The notes: generated by a model not told the origin, from the sequence alone. 64,000 nt of DNA from Orientallactaga sibirica (GCA_036365145.1 JAEOAD010000024.1:14088501-14152500); one strand, 5' to 3'. Counted from the stretch's first letter, positions 49,731-59,905 are shown. Numbers and translations: made by a program.

Positions 49731-49856
49731 ATTTTCAATCAAAAACCGAGGAGAGAGATCATAGTAATCCAAGACTCAGGAGAGACCCAGACCCTTACTG
49801 AGAGTAGCATCAGCCAGCACAGCTCCCAGACATCACAGGCAGAAGGTTAAACATGG

Positions 49857-50312
49857 ACTGAAGTGGCCAGTGATGCTGACTGAGGGTATCCTTGCTCAGA
49901 AGTGACCAGTGAAGTTACCAATTGGGGTACCTGCACTCAGAAGTGACCAGTGAAGTTACCAATTGGGGTACCTGCACTCAGAAGTGACCAGTGAAGTTAC
50001 CAATTGGGGGTACCTTCAGTCAGAAGTGACCAGTGAAGCTATTGATTGGGGGTACCTTCAGTCAGAAGTGACCAGTGAAGCTACTGATTGGGGGTACCTT
50101 CAGTCAGAAGTGACCAGTGAAGTTACCAATTGGGGGTACCTTCAGTCAGAAGTGACCAGTGAAGCTACAGATTGGGGGTACCTTCAGTCAGAAGTGACCA
50201 GTGAAGCTATTGATTGGGGGTACCTTCAGTCAGAAGTGACCAGTGAAGCTATTGATTGGGGGTACCTTCAGTCAGAAATGGCCAGTGAAGTGACAAAGGG
50301 TACTCTTATTCA
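49857..50312 (+). repeat. Minisatellite, 41/42-bp unit, about 11 copies
   Basis: Unit CAGAAGTGACCAGTGAAG, then TTACCAATT or CTATTGATT, then GGGGGTACCTTCAGT. CAGAAGTG starts at 49897, 49938, 49979, 50021, 50063, 50105, 50147, 50189, 50231 and 50273. The first periods are 41 bp and the rest 42 bp. One degenerate unit precedes and one follows. From 49963 the 42-bp phase keeps a 122-codon plus frame open (49963-50331) made of 14-residue repeats such as GYLQSEVTSEATDW. There are no unique spacers. Confidence 0.97.
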
Positions 50313-50355
50313 GATCAAACTTGGTGGCTGAGGACTGCAGAAAAATCTGTGTGGC

Positions 50356-50508
50356 TTGGCATTGTGGCTCACGCCTTTAATCCCAGCACTCAGGAAGCAG
50401 AGGTAGGAGGATCACCATGAGTTCAAGGCCACCCTGAGACTACATAGTGAATTCCAGGTCAGCCTGGGCCAGAGTGAGACCCTACCTCAAAAATCCAAAA
50501 AAGAAAAG
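50356..50508 (+). mobile_element. B1 SINE with TSD
   Basis: Close to consensus. TSD AAAAATCTGTGTGGC (about 50341-50355) versus AAAAGTCTGTGTGGC (about 50509-50523). It lies 40 bp after the minisatellite. Confidence 0.95.
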
Positions 50509-50524
50509 AAAAGTCTGTGTGGCC

Positions 50525-50929
50525 TATGTGCCATTGTTTAACATGTTTTCTAAAAGACTTGCTTTCTAAATATATATTTATGTTGTAAGTCTGTATCTTT
50601 GGGTTTTTTTTTTTTTTTTCCAAACCAGGCAACCTGTCAATATTGGGCTTGCCTTTCCATTTCAGCAAAGGCTGGAACTGGAAGGGTAGAGGTGCTCTCT
50701 GTAGCCAACAATCCCTCCTTTCCTCCTGCCTCTGCCCACATGCCCTTCTATTTGCATTACCTGTCCCACCCACAAGGGCCCTAGAGTCTGCAATCAACCT
50801 TTAGTGGATAGGATCATTGGCCGTCATCTTCCCTGGGGGGAACAGCCTTAATGGCCAGTGGCCCAGGTGGCAGAAGCAGGAGTCTCAGCCTCACAGACCT
50901 CCTCTTGATCTTCTGAGAGGAGTTGCTCA
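50525..50929. other. Single-copy sequence, no feature recognised
   Basis: T run at 50606-50620. The 112-codon minus frame (50459-50797) begins in unique DNA and ends in the B1, with no domain. Confidence 0.4.
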
Positions 50930-50940
50930 GCAGATTATTT

Positions 50941-51158
50941 AAAAAAAAAATATTTTTTTGTTTTTACTTATCTATCTGCAAGAGAGAAAGAGGCAGATAT
51001 ATAGACAGAATGGGTGCACCAGGGCTGCAAACAAACTCGAGATGCACATGTCACCTTGTGCATCTGGTTTACATGGGTACTGGGGAATTGAGCCTCGAAC
51101 TGGGGTCCTTAGGCTTCATCGGCAAACGCTTAACCTCTAAGCCATCCCTCCAGCCCCG
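50941..51158 (-). mobile_element. DIP SINE with TSD
   Basis: TSD GCAGATTATTT (50930-50940) versus GCAGACTATTT (51159-51169). The CTCCAGCCACTG segment after CACCAGGG is deleted. Confidence 0.92.
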
Positions 51159-51169
51159 GCAGACTATTT

Positions 51170-51749
51170 TAATAGGTATATTGATGAATACCAAGTCAGA
51201 GCATGGGCGTGTTTCTGTGAGCCCAGTGGCGCTCCCTGAGACTAATTCAGACCTGTTGACTTACAATAAATGTATTACTTTCCTCAAGGAAAAAAAAAAA
51301 AAAAAGACTGACAAAAATATCTAATGTTCATGGGGCAATCTTAATGTTCCTGTTCAAGATTCTTGAGGTCCCCTCACTGCTATTCCCATGTAACGTTTCC
51401 GAACATTCAAAGGGAGGATTTGTTGGGGTCACAAAGTGCACAAGCATCGGTTACACAAATTGAGCCTGAACAGGGGACAGTATTGTTTTGGGTGTTTCTA
51501 AATAAGCCAAGTTTTACGTGCAGAAAAAGGATCAGTAGATTTGTAGATCTGGTGGATGAGAGAGCAAGGGGGAGCTCCTGCTGAGGAGTCATCCCCGGGG
51601 GAGGAGACGCACCTCTCCCTGGTGGGAGAATGACCCCCAGGGGCAAAAGGATTGATGGTGTGTTGGGAAAAATGAAAGGGAGGAAGCTTGTGGGTTAGAA
51701 CAAAATTCTAAGGAATTTTGAGCTACTTGAAAGAACTTAAAAACTAGAT
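51170..51749. other. Single-copy sequence, no feature recognised
   Basis: A run at about 51290-51305. Overlapping 73-codon plus and 79-codon minus frames (51363-51646) are unassigned. Confidence 0.4.
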
Positions 51750-51751
51750 GC

Positions 51752-51825
51752 CCTAGGGACTAGGGATGTAGCTCTGTGGTAGAATGCTTTCCATCCAAGA
51801 GGCCCCGAGTTCAGACGTCAGCCCT
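51752..51825 (+). mobile_element. ID-like SINE
   Basis: GGGACTAGGGATGTAGCTCTGTGGTAGAATGC to GAGTTCAGACGTCAGCCC. Confidence 0.75.
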
Positions 51826-51947
51826 GAAAAGAAAATGCATCTACAGAGAAAATGCAGACTGACCTTAACTGGCAAGTTTAAGTGCTTCCCACTGCTCAGT
51901 GGGATGAGGATTCAGGAAGACTGAAGAAGCTACTTAAATAATTTCAG

Positions 51948-52150
51948 GGCTGGAGAGATGGCTTAGCAGTTAAGGCACTTACCTGGGAAGCCCAAGAGCC
52001 CAGGTGTGATTCCCGATTCCCCAGTACCTACGTAAGCCAGATGCACAAGGTGGCACATGCACCTGGAGTTCATTTGCAGTGTGGTTAGATGCCCTGGGGT
52101 GCCCGTTTTCTCTCCCTTTCTCCCTAATAAATAAACAAACAAGTAAATAA
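51948..52150 (+). mobile_element. DIP SINE
   Basis: GGGCTGGAGAGATGGCTTAGCAGTTAAGGC head and GCCAGATGCACAAGGTGGCACATGCACC middle. The (AAAC/AAAT) tail ends near 52150. Confidence 0.93.
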
Positions 52151-52177
52151 AATTTAAAACTAATAATTTAGTTATTT

Positions 52178-52407
52178 AATTTTTAGAGTCTCACTAGGTG
52201 GCCCAGGCTGGTGTTCAACTTGAGATCCAATTATCTCAGCCTTCCTACTGCTGGGATTTCAGATGTGTGCCACCATGACAAGCCAGGATGTCAAGTTGCC
52301 AAGCCAGCCTGGAACTTGCTATGTAGTGGAGAATTACCTTGAACTTCTGATCCTCCTGCCTCTACCTCCAAGTGCTGGGATTACATGCATGTGCCACTAC
52401 ATTCAGC
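52178..52407 (-). mobile_element. Two old B1/7SL-like SINEs
   Basis: 52178-52280 (TTTTAGAGTCTCACTAGGTGGCCC to GTGTGCCACCATG) and 52283-52407 (CCAGCCTGGAACTTGCTATGTAG to GTGCCACTACATTCAGC). Confidence 0.65.
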
Positions 52408-52478
52408 ACGGAAGCTACTTTTTATTTGCACATGTGAATGTTAAATAACAATATTGCTGCTAATCACATTTCTATATT

Positions 52479-52481
<3 letters not shown>

Positions 52482-52521
<40 letters not shown>

Positions 52522-52689
52522 TTATCATTATTATTATTATTTTGTTTGTTTTTTCCAGGTAGGGTCTCACTCTGACCCAGGTTGACCTGGAATTAACTAT
52601 GTAGTCTCAGGTTGGTCTTGAACTCACGGTGATCCTCCTACCTCTGCCTCCCAAGTGCTGGGATTAAAGGCGTGTGCTACCACACCCGG
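52482..52689 (-). mobile_element. B1 SINE with expanded (TTTA)n tail
   Basis: About 11 TTTA units plus (TTA)n (52482-52541) form the tail. The body runs CAGGTAGGGTCTCACTCTGACCC to GCTACCACACCCGGC. TSD CACATTTCTATATTTTA (52465-52481) versus CATATTTCCATATTTTA (52690-52706) encloses the microsatellite. Confidence 0.95.
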
Positions 52690-52706
52690 CATATTTCCAT
52701 ATTTTA

Positions 52707-53209
52707 GAGACAAAATTGTTTTGCTTTGCATGGGCTTGAAGATACATTGGGGAGCAGTGAGGTGACTCTTAAGAACACTGGCTAGGAGTCTTGTGAAAAT
52801 TCAGATAAGAACTAATGCTGGCCTGGAGAGAAGTGATTTGAGAAATAATAGGGGAACATTAGGAATCGTTGGTTGACTGTGGAGGGCTGCAGGAAGGAAA
52901 GGCTGGAGAGTGGCGTCGATTTCCACTTAGGTAAATATTCATAAAATAATCTTAATACCAGTGTTCAAAACTTAGAGGACTCCCCACTGCCACTCCCATG
53001 TTTTATCTTAGCATTTCTCAAGAGAAACTCCAGAGGTGTGAAGCTACATTTTATGAAGATAAATAACTCAAAGTGAAAACAGGTTTGGGGGAGGGGGTGC
53101 AGATTCTAAACTCGGTTATGGACTGAGATTGGAAAATAATAGTTTTGTTTATATATCTACACAAGAGCTAATTCAGCTTAGGCAACACAGAAATCCTCTT
53201 GATTCATGC
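52707..53209. other. Single-copy sequence, no feature recognised
   Basis: No repeat or gene signal recognised. Confidence 0.4.
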
Positions 53210-53221
53210 ATTGATTTTTCA

Positions 53222-53258
53222 AAAAATATATTTTACTTATTTTCAAGAAGAGACTGAG

Positions 53259-53302
<44 letters not shown>

Positions 53303-53457
53303 TGTAATGAGAGCACCAGGGTCTTTTGTCACTGCAAACAAACTCCAGACATATGGGCTACTTTATACATCTGGCTTTATACATGGGTATTAGAGAATCA
53401 AACCCTGGCTGGTAGGCTTTCAAACCAAGCACCTTTACTGAGTCATCTCCCTAGCCC
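53222..53457 (-). mobile_element. DIP SINE, diverged
   Basis: (GA)n at 53266-53299; CACCAGGGTCTTTTGTCACTGC; head complement GAGTCATCTCCCTAGCCC. Flanked by TGATTTTTC (53211-53219) and TGACTTTTT (53458-53466). Confidence 0.88.
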
Positions 53458-53468
53458 TGACTTTTTAA

Positions 53469-53996
53469 TTTATTTCTTCTTTCCTATTTCTTTTGTTTTC
53501 TGCCACCATAATCCTGTTAAGAGATAGGACAGTTTTAATGAGTTTATGTGAGTGTTCAGCAATTCCCAAACTGGAAATCACCAGATCAAAGGTGCTTTGA
53601 GGCTGTACTGTGGGTGGACAGTGGACAAGAGAGCAAATTGATAGGGTGTGATCAGAAGCAAGACAAAGAAAGCGCTCTCCATTGGCCAGAGTGGAAAGCC
53701 CCTAGCTAAAGGTTAGTCAGTGGGTTTTCATTGGTTGAGTTTCTTTTCTTTTGCTATTGGGGTTTTATTTTGCATACACAGGAATTCAAGGCACCAGGGT
53801 TATCTCAGTCTAAGGAACTCCCAATCAAAAAAAAAAAAAAAAAAAAAAAAAGAAAATAGAAACCCAAACTCCCTTAGATTCAGATCAGCTAACATCAAGA
53901 AAGTCAAACAAGCTTCTGCCCTATATTTGTCCTAATAATATTTATTCTGTAGAGCATTCTCTCTCTTTCTCTCTCATTTCCTTCCATTTCACAACA
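53469..53996. other. Single-copy sequence with an unexplained A26 run
   Basis: The A run at 53826-53851 is not preceded by B1, DIP or ID text. Otherwise unassigned. Confidence 0.5.
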
Positions 53997-54208
53997 TTTA
54001 AAAAATAATTAATTAATTAATTTCTTTGTTAGAGGAGGGAGGAAAGGGGAAATATGGGCACATCGGGGCCTCTAGTCAACCGTAAACAAACTCCAGACAC
54101 AAGTGCTACCTTGCAGATCTGGCTTTAAGTGGGTTACTGGGGAATCGAACCTGGGTCCTTAGGCTTTTCAGGCAAGTGCCTTAACTGCTGAGCCATCTCT
54201 CCAGCCCA
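53997..54208 (-). mobile_element. DIP SINE
   Basis: TTAATTAATT tail; GGGCACATCGGGGCCTCTAGTC; head complement GAGCCATCTCTCCAGCCC. Confidence 0.9.
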
Positions 54209-54358
54209 ACTTTTTTTTTTTTATTTTTTTTAGATAGGGTCTCATGTAGTGCATGCTGGTCTCCAATTTGTTATTTAGCCACGGATGACCTTGAACCTCT
54301 GAGCCTTCTGCTTCTACTTCTCAAGGGTTGGGATTACTGGAGTGTGTCACCGTGCCTG
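54209..54358 (-). mobile_element. Old B1/7SL-like SINE
   Basis: Starts at the DIP boundary with a T run, then TAGATAGGGTCTCATGTAGTGC to GTGTCACCGTGCCTGC. Confidence 0.7.
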
Positions 54359-54379
54359 CAACACACAGATCTCGCAACA

Positions 54380-54860
54380 TTTCAGTACCTTCCTTTTGCC
54401 AGCGTCATACTTTCAAAACTGCATATTAGTTTGTTCCCGAATATTTCACCTGTATTCGCCTCTCTGCTCAGAAAGTGTCTCTGTTTGGTCAACCTAGAAC
54501 TTCAAATGCAATCACCTTTGTTTGTGGTGCCTGTGCTTGCTAACTCCCTACCCCATGGGATTTAGTGATAGAGAGATTGAACCCAGCGGTTCCCACATGC
54601 TAGGCAGGCGCTCTATCACCCAGCCTCCCCTGGACTCTTTGACCTCAGAGCTCTAGGCTCAGCTCCCTTCATGTCTGCTCAGAAGGTCTGCAGGTGGCTG
54701 TCAGTGTCCCTCCCGTTGGCCTTTATTCCCATAAGCACCATACTGTTTTGCCATTCCTTGCCCACTTAATCTCTGTGAGATTGAGAACAAAGATCAGGAG
54801 TCACACACTTTTCTGTTCTCACTCAGTGAGTGTTTGTTGACTTGAAATATTCAGGTACTC
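54380..54860 (+). mobile_element. Possible L2-like fragment with an ID insertion
   Basis: CAATCACCTTTGTTTGTGGTGCC, CACTTAATCTCTGTGAGATTGAGAACAAAGATCAGG and CACTCAGTGAGTGTTTGTTGACTTGAA resemble L2 3' text. The fit is loose and could be another old repeat. Confidence 0.35.
54562..54632 (-). mobile_element. ID-like SINE
   Basis: GAGAGATTGAACCCAGCGGTTCCCACATGCTAGGCAGGCGCTCTATCACCCAGCC. Confidence 0.75.
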
Positions 54861-55066
54861 TTTTCTTTCCCACTGGCTTTATCTCTGCTGAGTAAATGAG
54901 GTTGATATGTGAAAGAGGCTGAGGTTAAGTGCGGAAAGTGGAAGAATAAATAGGAGACAGATTTTAAGGAAACTTTATCATATAGTATTAAACCACAATT
55001 ATCTGCCACATGTACTTATTTTAAGATTTTTTTCATGTACTTATATTTTTCTATTCCATGACATTT

Positions 55067-55263
55067 TTAAAGCATTCTTATTTATAGTTATTTATTTATT
55101 TGAGAGAGAGAATGAGCATGCCAGGGCCTCCAACCACTGCGAATGAACTCCAAATGCATGTGCCACCTTGTATGTCTGGTTTACATGGGTCCTGAGGAAT
55201 TGAACCTGGGTCCTTTGGCTTTACAGGCAAGCACCTTAACCAGTAAGCCATCCCTCCAGCCCA
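55067..55263 (-). mobile_element. DIP SINE with TSD
   Basis: TSD CCATGACATTT (55056-55066) versus CCATGACAGTT (55264-55274). The GA tract is short and the copy is otherwise complete. Confidence 0.94.
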
Positions 55264-55420
55264 ACCATGACAGTTTGAGTTCTTGTTCAGTACTAAAAAG
55301 ACATACTAAAAGTAGAAATATTACTTTAAAAATATTTTGCAACAAATGTAAATTTATTTTAATCCAAAAGCTCATACTTTTTTCAAATGACTTCATAGCA
55401 AAATTCATTGTTTTTCATCT

Positions 55421-55535
55421 TTCAGAGAGTGTCTTACTATGTATCCCAGGCTGACCCTGAACCTGTGGTGACCTTCCTGTCTCAGCCTCCTGATGCTGGG
55501 AGTGAGTGTAGTCATGTGCCACCACATGTGGCCAA
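55421..55535 (-). mobile_element. Old B1/7SL-like SINE
   Basis: GAGAGTGTCTTACTATGTATCCCAGGCTGACCC to GTGCCACCACATGTGGCC. Confidence 0.65.
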
Positions 55536-56270
55536 AACACATTAGGTTTTACCCTATTTTGACTCCAAATTGATTTTGAATAAGAAAAAGAAAAAGGAAA
55601 CCAACAGCTCATTTCTTTAAGTGAACAATGTAAGTAGGAAATATGCCTAGATCAAATTTGCTGGCAAAAATGGCTGTAGTTTTAGTTATAAATTTAAGCC
55701 TTCAATATCATAAGCTTGGAATTAGAAATTACCAAGATGTGTACTAATAACAAATAAGAAGGGGAAAAAACACATCCAAACTATGATTCAAAGTGATACT
55801 TCCATGTAACAGGCTTACTATTTTTATTACAGAACTAGAGAACTCTGTCAACTTAGAGTATATTTAAGTCAACAGAAACTGTTCTACGTAAATGAGTTTA
55901 ATCTTCATGGTCACTAACACACAATATAATCTTGTTTCCCTGAGGAGTTTTTTTTTTTTTTCTTTCTTTCTTTAAGTAACTAAGTGACTCATAAGCTCAG
56001 AAAATATTTTCAGGTACAGGTAAGTCTGAGCTTAACATGAAATGCTCTGAATACTTCTTCTCTCTTGAGATGAGTATTTCAAAAATAACAGCTCCTTCCT
56101 GGAAGGTGTGATTTGCTTTGCATGAGGAATGTGTACAAATGATTGTCCCTTTGTGGAATGTATTTCAAGAAAAGCTAGAATATACTTCTAGTGTTTATTT
56201 CAATTTATCAAATAATAGTTGAGGTGTATCTTTTATTATTTAAATATATATATATTTTATTTATATTATT
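55536..56270. other. Single-copy, AT-rich sequence
   Basis: T run at 55949-55961 and a CTTT patch; nothing else recognised. Confidence 0.4.
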
Positions 56271-56520
56271 CTGATTTTACATTCATAGTATTGGTTCCAT
56301 TGTCCTCCTCCCTGTCCTCCCACTTTCAAAGGGACCCTCATCAATGGGGAATGTGGGTCATGCATTGTGAGGTTAGTCAAGAGTTCTGGGGGGCAGGCCC
56401 CAGTCTCTGTGCATAATGCCCCAACTTGTGACTCTAACAATCTTTCCGCCCCCTCTTCCACGAGTTTCCCTGAGCCACATTGGGGTCATTTTGGTTCTAC
56501 TTCAGTGATGAGGTTTTGGG
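56271..56520. repeat. Unclassified interspersed repeat, copy 1
   Basis: TCCTCCCACTTTCAAAGGGACCCTCATCAATGGGGAATGTGGGTCATGCATTGTGAGGTTAGT resembles 58085-58254 at many positions (CCACAGAGGTCCCTC...GTGGGGTTATTGGCATTCACTGTGAGATCATGATT). Both are preceded by an AT-rich lead. It may be part of a jerboa L1 or another family I cannot name. Confidence 0.4.
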
Positions 56521-56611
56521 AGTGAGGTGTATTTTTTTGTTATACTTCAAAAGGCTATAAACTCTCTATGGAAGCTATAAATTATCCAGCTCATCTCCCT
56601 TTGTGTCTTTT

Positions 56612-56636
56612 TATCTATCTATCATCTATCTACCAT
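56612..56636. repeat. Short (ATCT)n microsatellite
   Basis: TATCTATCTATCATCTATCTACC, next to an antisense B1-like tail. Confidence 0.85.
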
Positions 56637-56639
56637 TTA

Positions 56640-56794
56640 TTTTTTGTTACTTGTTTTGAGACAGGTTATCATTATGTAGCCTTAGCTAGCCTAGAACTCT
56701 GCATCCAGAGGTGCCCTTGAACTCACGGTGATTCTTTTTGCTTAGTCTCCCTAGTGTTCGGATTCCACCCATGAGTCACCACCACACCTGGCTT
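56640..56794 (-). mobile_element. Old B1-like SINE
   Basis: TTGTTTTGAGACAGGTTATCATTATGTAGCC to CACCACCACACCTGGC. Confidence 0.7.
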
Positions 56795-57139
56795 TGTAGC
56801 TTAGCATTGTACTTTACATCTTGCATGTGGTAAGGGACTAGTAAATGGTTACATTTAATTCTTAACTAATTTGAATTTTTAGCAGCAGAATAATGCATAA
56901 TTACGGTTTCAAAATGTAGAAGGGTTATAAGGAAAAACAATCTCCCCCCCCCCCGTCCCTCCTTTCTCTACTGTGAATCTTATTGACAAGAGGGAAAAAT
57001 ATTAGATTTTAACTGTTTTTGTCTCATGTTCTTTTAAGTTATCTGCCTTTCACTAAGTAGCTTCTTTTAAATTTTAGACATTTTCTATTGATTTCCTGTC
57101 ATAGGCGATGCCTGTTATGAAAAATGAGGATTGTATTGT
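56795..57139. other. Single-copy sequence, no feature recognised
   Basis: C run at 56944-56955; otherwise nothing recognised. Confidence 0.4.
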
Positions 57140-57190
57140 CAGTGCTGGGGTTGGAATCCAGGGGCCTCATCTACCACTGAGCTACTGAGA
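57140..57190 (-). mobile_element. ID-like SINE fragment
   Basis: GTGCTGGGGTTGGAATCCAGGGGCCTCATCTACCACTGAGCTACTGAG. Confidence 0.6.
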
Positions 57191-57821
57191 CCTGCAAATC
57201 TTTTAAACTTAAGTCATTCTGTACCTTTACCTCTGGCTTACATTGCTGTCTTGCAGATTGTATCCAGTTTCTGGAAGAAAGGGAATATTCTGAGTTCTCA
57301 TTAAGATCCTGGGTTCTCCCACTGCACTCTTGGTTTTCCCCCACCTTCTGCAAAGGCTGGCACTGGGATTCCTTTGTTCTACTCAGTTGAGCTGGATCTT
57401 GTCTGAATCTTGTGTCTTTTTCCTTCTGGATTTTTTAATCTACACTTCGTGGGATTACCTCCTTAGGAGACTTCATAATAAAGGAAGTGGGAGAGGGAGA
57501 TGTTTTCAGTTCTCCCTGATTTATTTGTTTGATAGTGGTGCGGGAAGAAAGATTCCGTGTTGAAAGTCATTTTCCCTCAGAGAACTCACAGCAATGCTCC
57601 AGGGCCCCTGCCCCACTGCTATCTCTGAGGCGCCCTGCATCAGGGGTGGTTCCATTCTTTTGGGGATGAAAATCTCTCTAAGATGTTCCAATCCTCCCTT
57701 TATCCTTGGGGTTTGGAACTCCCAGTGACATGTTTAGGAGAGGCAGTTTTAATTCATTTATTAGGCCCCTGATGGACCCTTTCTGTTGAGAAGATTTAGG
57801 GTTTTGGCTTTGAATGTCACT
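57191..57821. other. Single-copy sequence, no feature recognised
   Basis: A 77-codon plus frame (57330-57563) is unassigned. Confidence 0.4.
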
Positions 57822-57905
57822 CTACGGGATAAAATTCACACATTTCAAGTGTACAATTAAAAATGAAGGGTGCAGGTCACAGAACTGTGCAACCATCCCA
57901 GCTTT
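57822..57905 (+). mobile_element. Ancient repeat 3'-end motif
   Basis: ACATTTCAAGTGTACAATTAAAAATGAAGGG...AACTGTGCAACCATCCC matches a motif common in old mammalian L1-type repeats (AAGTGTACAATTCAGTGG...GTTGTGCAACCATCACC). Confidence 0.5.
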
Positions 57906-58004
57906 GGACTTTTAGAGTATTTATATTACCTGCAATTACTCATTTGCCACTTCCCTCTCCCTTCAGCTCCCTTCCCTTCCTTCCTCTCTTCTCCCCTCCT
58001 TTTT

Positions 58005-58080
58005 GAGTGCTAGTGATTGAACCCAGGGCCTCACGCCTGCTCAGCAAATGCTTTACCATCCAGCTACATCTCCGGCTCTT
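58005..58080 (-). mobile_element. ID-like SINE
   Basis: GTGCTAGTGATTGAACCCAGGGCCTCACGCCTGCTCAGCAAATGCTTTACCATCCAGCTACATCTCCGGC. Confidence 0.8.
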
Positions 58081-58084
58081 TATT

Positions 58085-58254
58085 TTTAGATTGAGAACTT
58101 TATTGCATGAACATATTGCATACTTGTCATATCCCCATCAAATTATACTCATGTTCCCTCTTCCCCACCCCCATTCCACAGAGGTCCCTCCCCCGTGGGG
58201 TTATTGGCATTCACTGTGAGATCATGATTACACCATTCAGTTTCCAGCTCTTTC
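58085..58254. repeat. Unclassified interspersed repeat, copy 2
   Basis: See 56271-56520. CCACAGAGGTCCCTCCCCCGTGGGGTTATTGGC is the best-matched core. Confidence 0.4.
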
Positions 58255-58271
58255 TAAAATTTCATTTTGAG

Positions 58272-58475
58272 GGCTGGAGAGATGGCTTAGTGGTTAAGGC
58301 ACATGCCTGAGAAGCCTAAGGACCCCGGTTCGATTCTCCAGGTGCCATGTAAGCCACATGCTCATAGTGGCGCATGTGTCTGGAGTTAGTTTGCAGTGGC
58401 TAAAGGTCCTGGTGCACCCATTCTTTCTCTCTTCTCCCTCTCTTTGTCTCTAATAAATAAATAATTTAAAAATCT
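58272..58475 (+). mobile_element. DIP SINE, well preserved, with pol III boxes and TSD
   Basis: The A-box-like TGGCTTAGTGG (58283-58293) and B-box-like GGTTCGATTCT (58327-58337) are intact and spaced as in tRNA genes, supporting a tRNA origin and pol III transcription. TSD TAAAATTTCATTTTGAG (58255-58271) versus TAAAATTTTATTTTGAG (58476-58492). It inserted at the edge of the next B1-like element. Confidence 0.96.
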
Positions 58476-58483
58476 TAAAATTT

Positions 58484-58596
58484 TATTTTGAGACAGTGTC
58501 TTGATAAATTGCTCAGCCTGGCCTCAAATGTAGAATCCTCCTGCCTCAGCCTCCTGAGTAACAGGGATTACAAGTGTGCACTATCATGCTTAACAT
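58484..58596 (-). mobile_element. Old B1/7SL-like SINE
   Basis: TTTGAGACAGTGTCTTGATAAATTGCTC to GTGCACTATCATGC. Confidence 0.65.
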
Positions 58597-58804
58597 ACCA
58601 CAGTTATGTTTGCAGTACAAAATAATGTCTTATATGGACAAATCACATTTTGATTATCTAGACAATTGATGGGATTTGAATTGTTTCACTTTGGGGGCTG
58701 CTATAAAGAATATTGCTATTGTCTGTTTGCTTCTTTCACCCTTTTCTTTCTTCGTCTTCTTCCATCCTCCTCCGTTTTTTCCGTTTTTTTTTTTTTTTTT
58801 TTTT

Positions 58805-58881
58805 GAGTCAGGCCTGAGGATCAACCCCAGAACCATGAGCAGTCTGGACAAACGCTCCACTTCTTAGTGACATCCCCAGCC
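58805..58881 (-). mobile_element. ID-like SINE, diverged
   Basis: Follows a 20-base T run (58784-58804): GGCCTGAGGATCAACCCCAGAACCATGAGC...CACTTCTTAGTGACATCCCCAGCC. Confidence 0.6.
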
Positions 58882-59034
58882 TGATTTGAACTTACATGTA
58901 TGACTGAAGGGCCTGGAAATTGATCCGTGGTTAAGGATGCTTGCTTACATGCATGAATGGAATTAATGGATCCCAAAACAGACTATATCTTAATTTCTAT
59001 GAATTCATCACATATTTTCCTCCTTATTTTTTAC

Positions 59035-59239
59035 GTTTTTAAACTTTAGTTATTTATTTGAGAGAGAGGGAGAAAGAGAGAAAGAGAAAGACAGAGAATG
59101 TGCACACTAGGCCCTCTGGCCACTGCAAACACACATGCACCACCCTTGTGCATCTGGCTTACATGGGTACTGGAGAATCGAACCCAGGTCCTTAGGCTTT
59201 GCAAGCAAGCATCTTGACCTCTAAGCCATCTCTCCAGCC
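59035..59239 (-). mobile_element. DIP SINE
   Basis: GA-rich tract with GAAAGAGAAAGACAGAG. The AAACTCCAGATG segment is partly missing. Head complement complete. Confidence 0.9.
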
Positions 59240-59557
59240 CCTCATGTTTTTCTTTGCAGAGAACTTGTTCTTACTGGTCCTATTACCCCAAAATTTGTTC
59301 ATTTCTGTTCATAAATATTCTTCCCTAACCTTATTCTCCTTATTGTTTTGAGCTTAAACTTATACATATGCTTAGCAAAATCTTACAGAGGTTTCTCCAG
59401 TCCACCATGTTGAATTCAAATATATCAAAGCTTATTAAATGATTTCACAACTGATTCACAAAGTGCCCACACACGGAGAAAAGTGGTTGCTTTACCTGTT
59501 ATCTGCCAACTTTCGTGTGACAGCCTTGACATATTTCATAAAACATGAACTATTAGG
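59240..59557. other. Single-copy sequence, no feature recognised
   Basis: No repeat or gene signal recognised. Confidence 0.4.
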
Positions 59558-59640
59558 GAAAGGGGGCATAGCTCAATGGCAGAATGTGTGCCTAGCATGC
59601 ACTAAGCCCTGGATTCCATTCTTAGCATCAATAAAGTATA
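59558..59640 (+). mobile_element. ID-like SINE
   Basis: AGGGGGCATAGCTCAATGGCAGAATGTGTGCC and CCTGGATTCCATTCTTAGCATCAATAAAG. Confidence 0.75.
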
Positions 59641-59736
59641 AAAATAAAAACTAAAATATTTGAACTGTGGAAAGTTGGCTTGATGGGGAAGCTACCATTG
59701 TAATAATGTATGGCATTTGTATCTAAGAAGTTGTGA

Positions 59737-59905
59737 CTCTGGGCGGGTGTGGAGTTGCATGTCTGTAATCTCAACCTCTCAACACTCAGGAGGCTGAGGT
59801 TGGAGGACTGCTGCAAGTTGGAGGCCATCTTAGCCTACAAAGTGAGAATCAAACTAACTAGGGCTGTATAGCAAGGTCTTGTTTCAAAAACATAAAAACT
59901 AAAAG
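59737..59905 (+). mobile_element. Old B1/7SL-like SINE
   Basis: CTGGGCGGGTGTGGAGTTGCATGTCTGTAATC and GGAGGCTGAGGTTGGAGGACTGC to GCAAGGTCTTGTTTC. Confidence 0.7.

Noticed and set aside
49897..50312. CRISPR-like appearance of regularly repeated units
   Set aside because: The units are contiguous with no unique spacers and the DNA is mammalian; it is a minisatellite.
58283..58337. tRNA-gene-like A and B boxes, possible tRNA gene
   Set aside because: They are the internal promoter of a DIP SINE; no cloverleaf with acceptor stem could be drawn.
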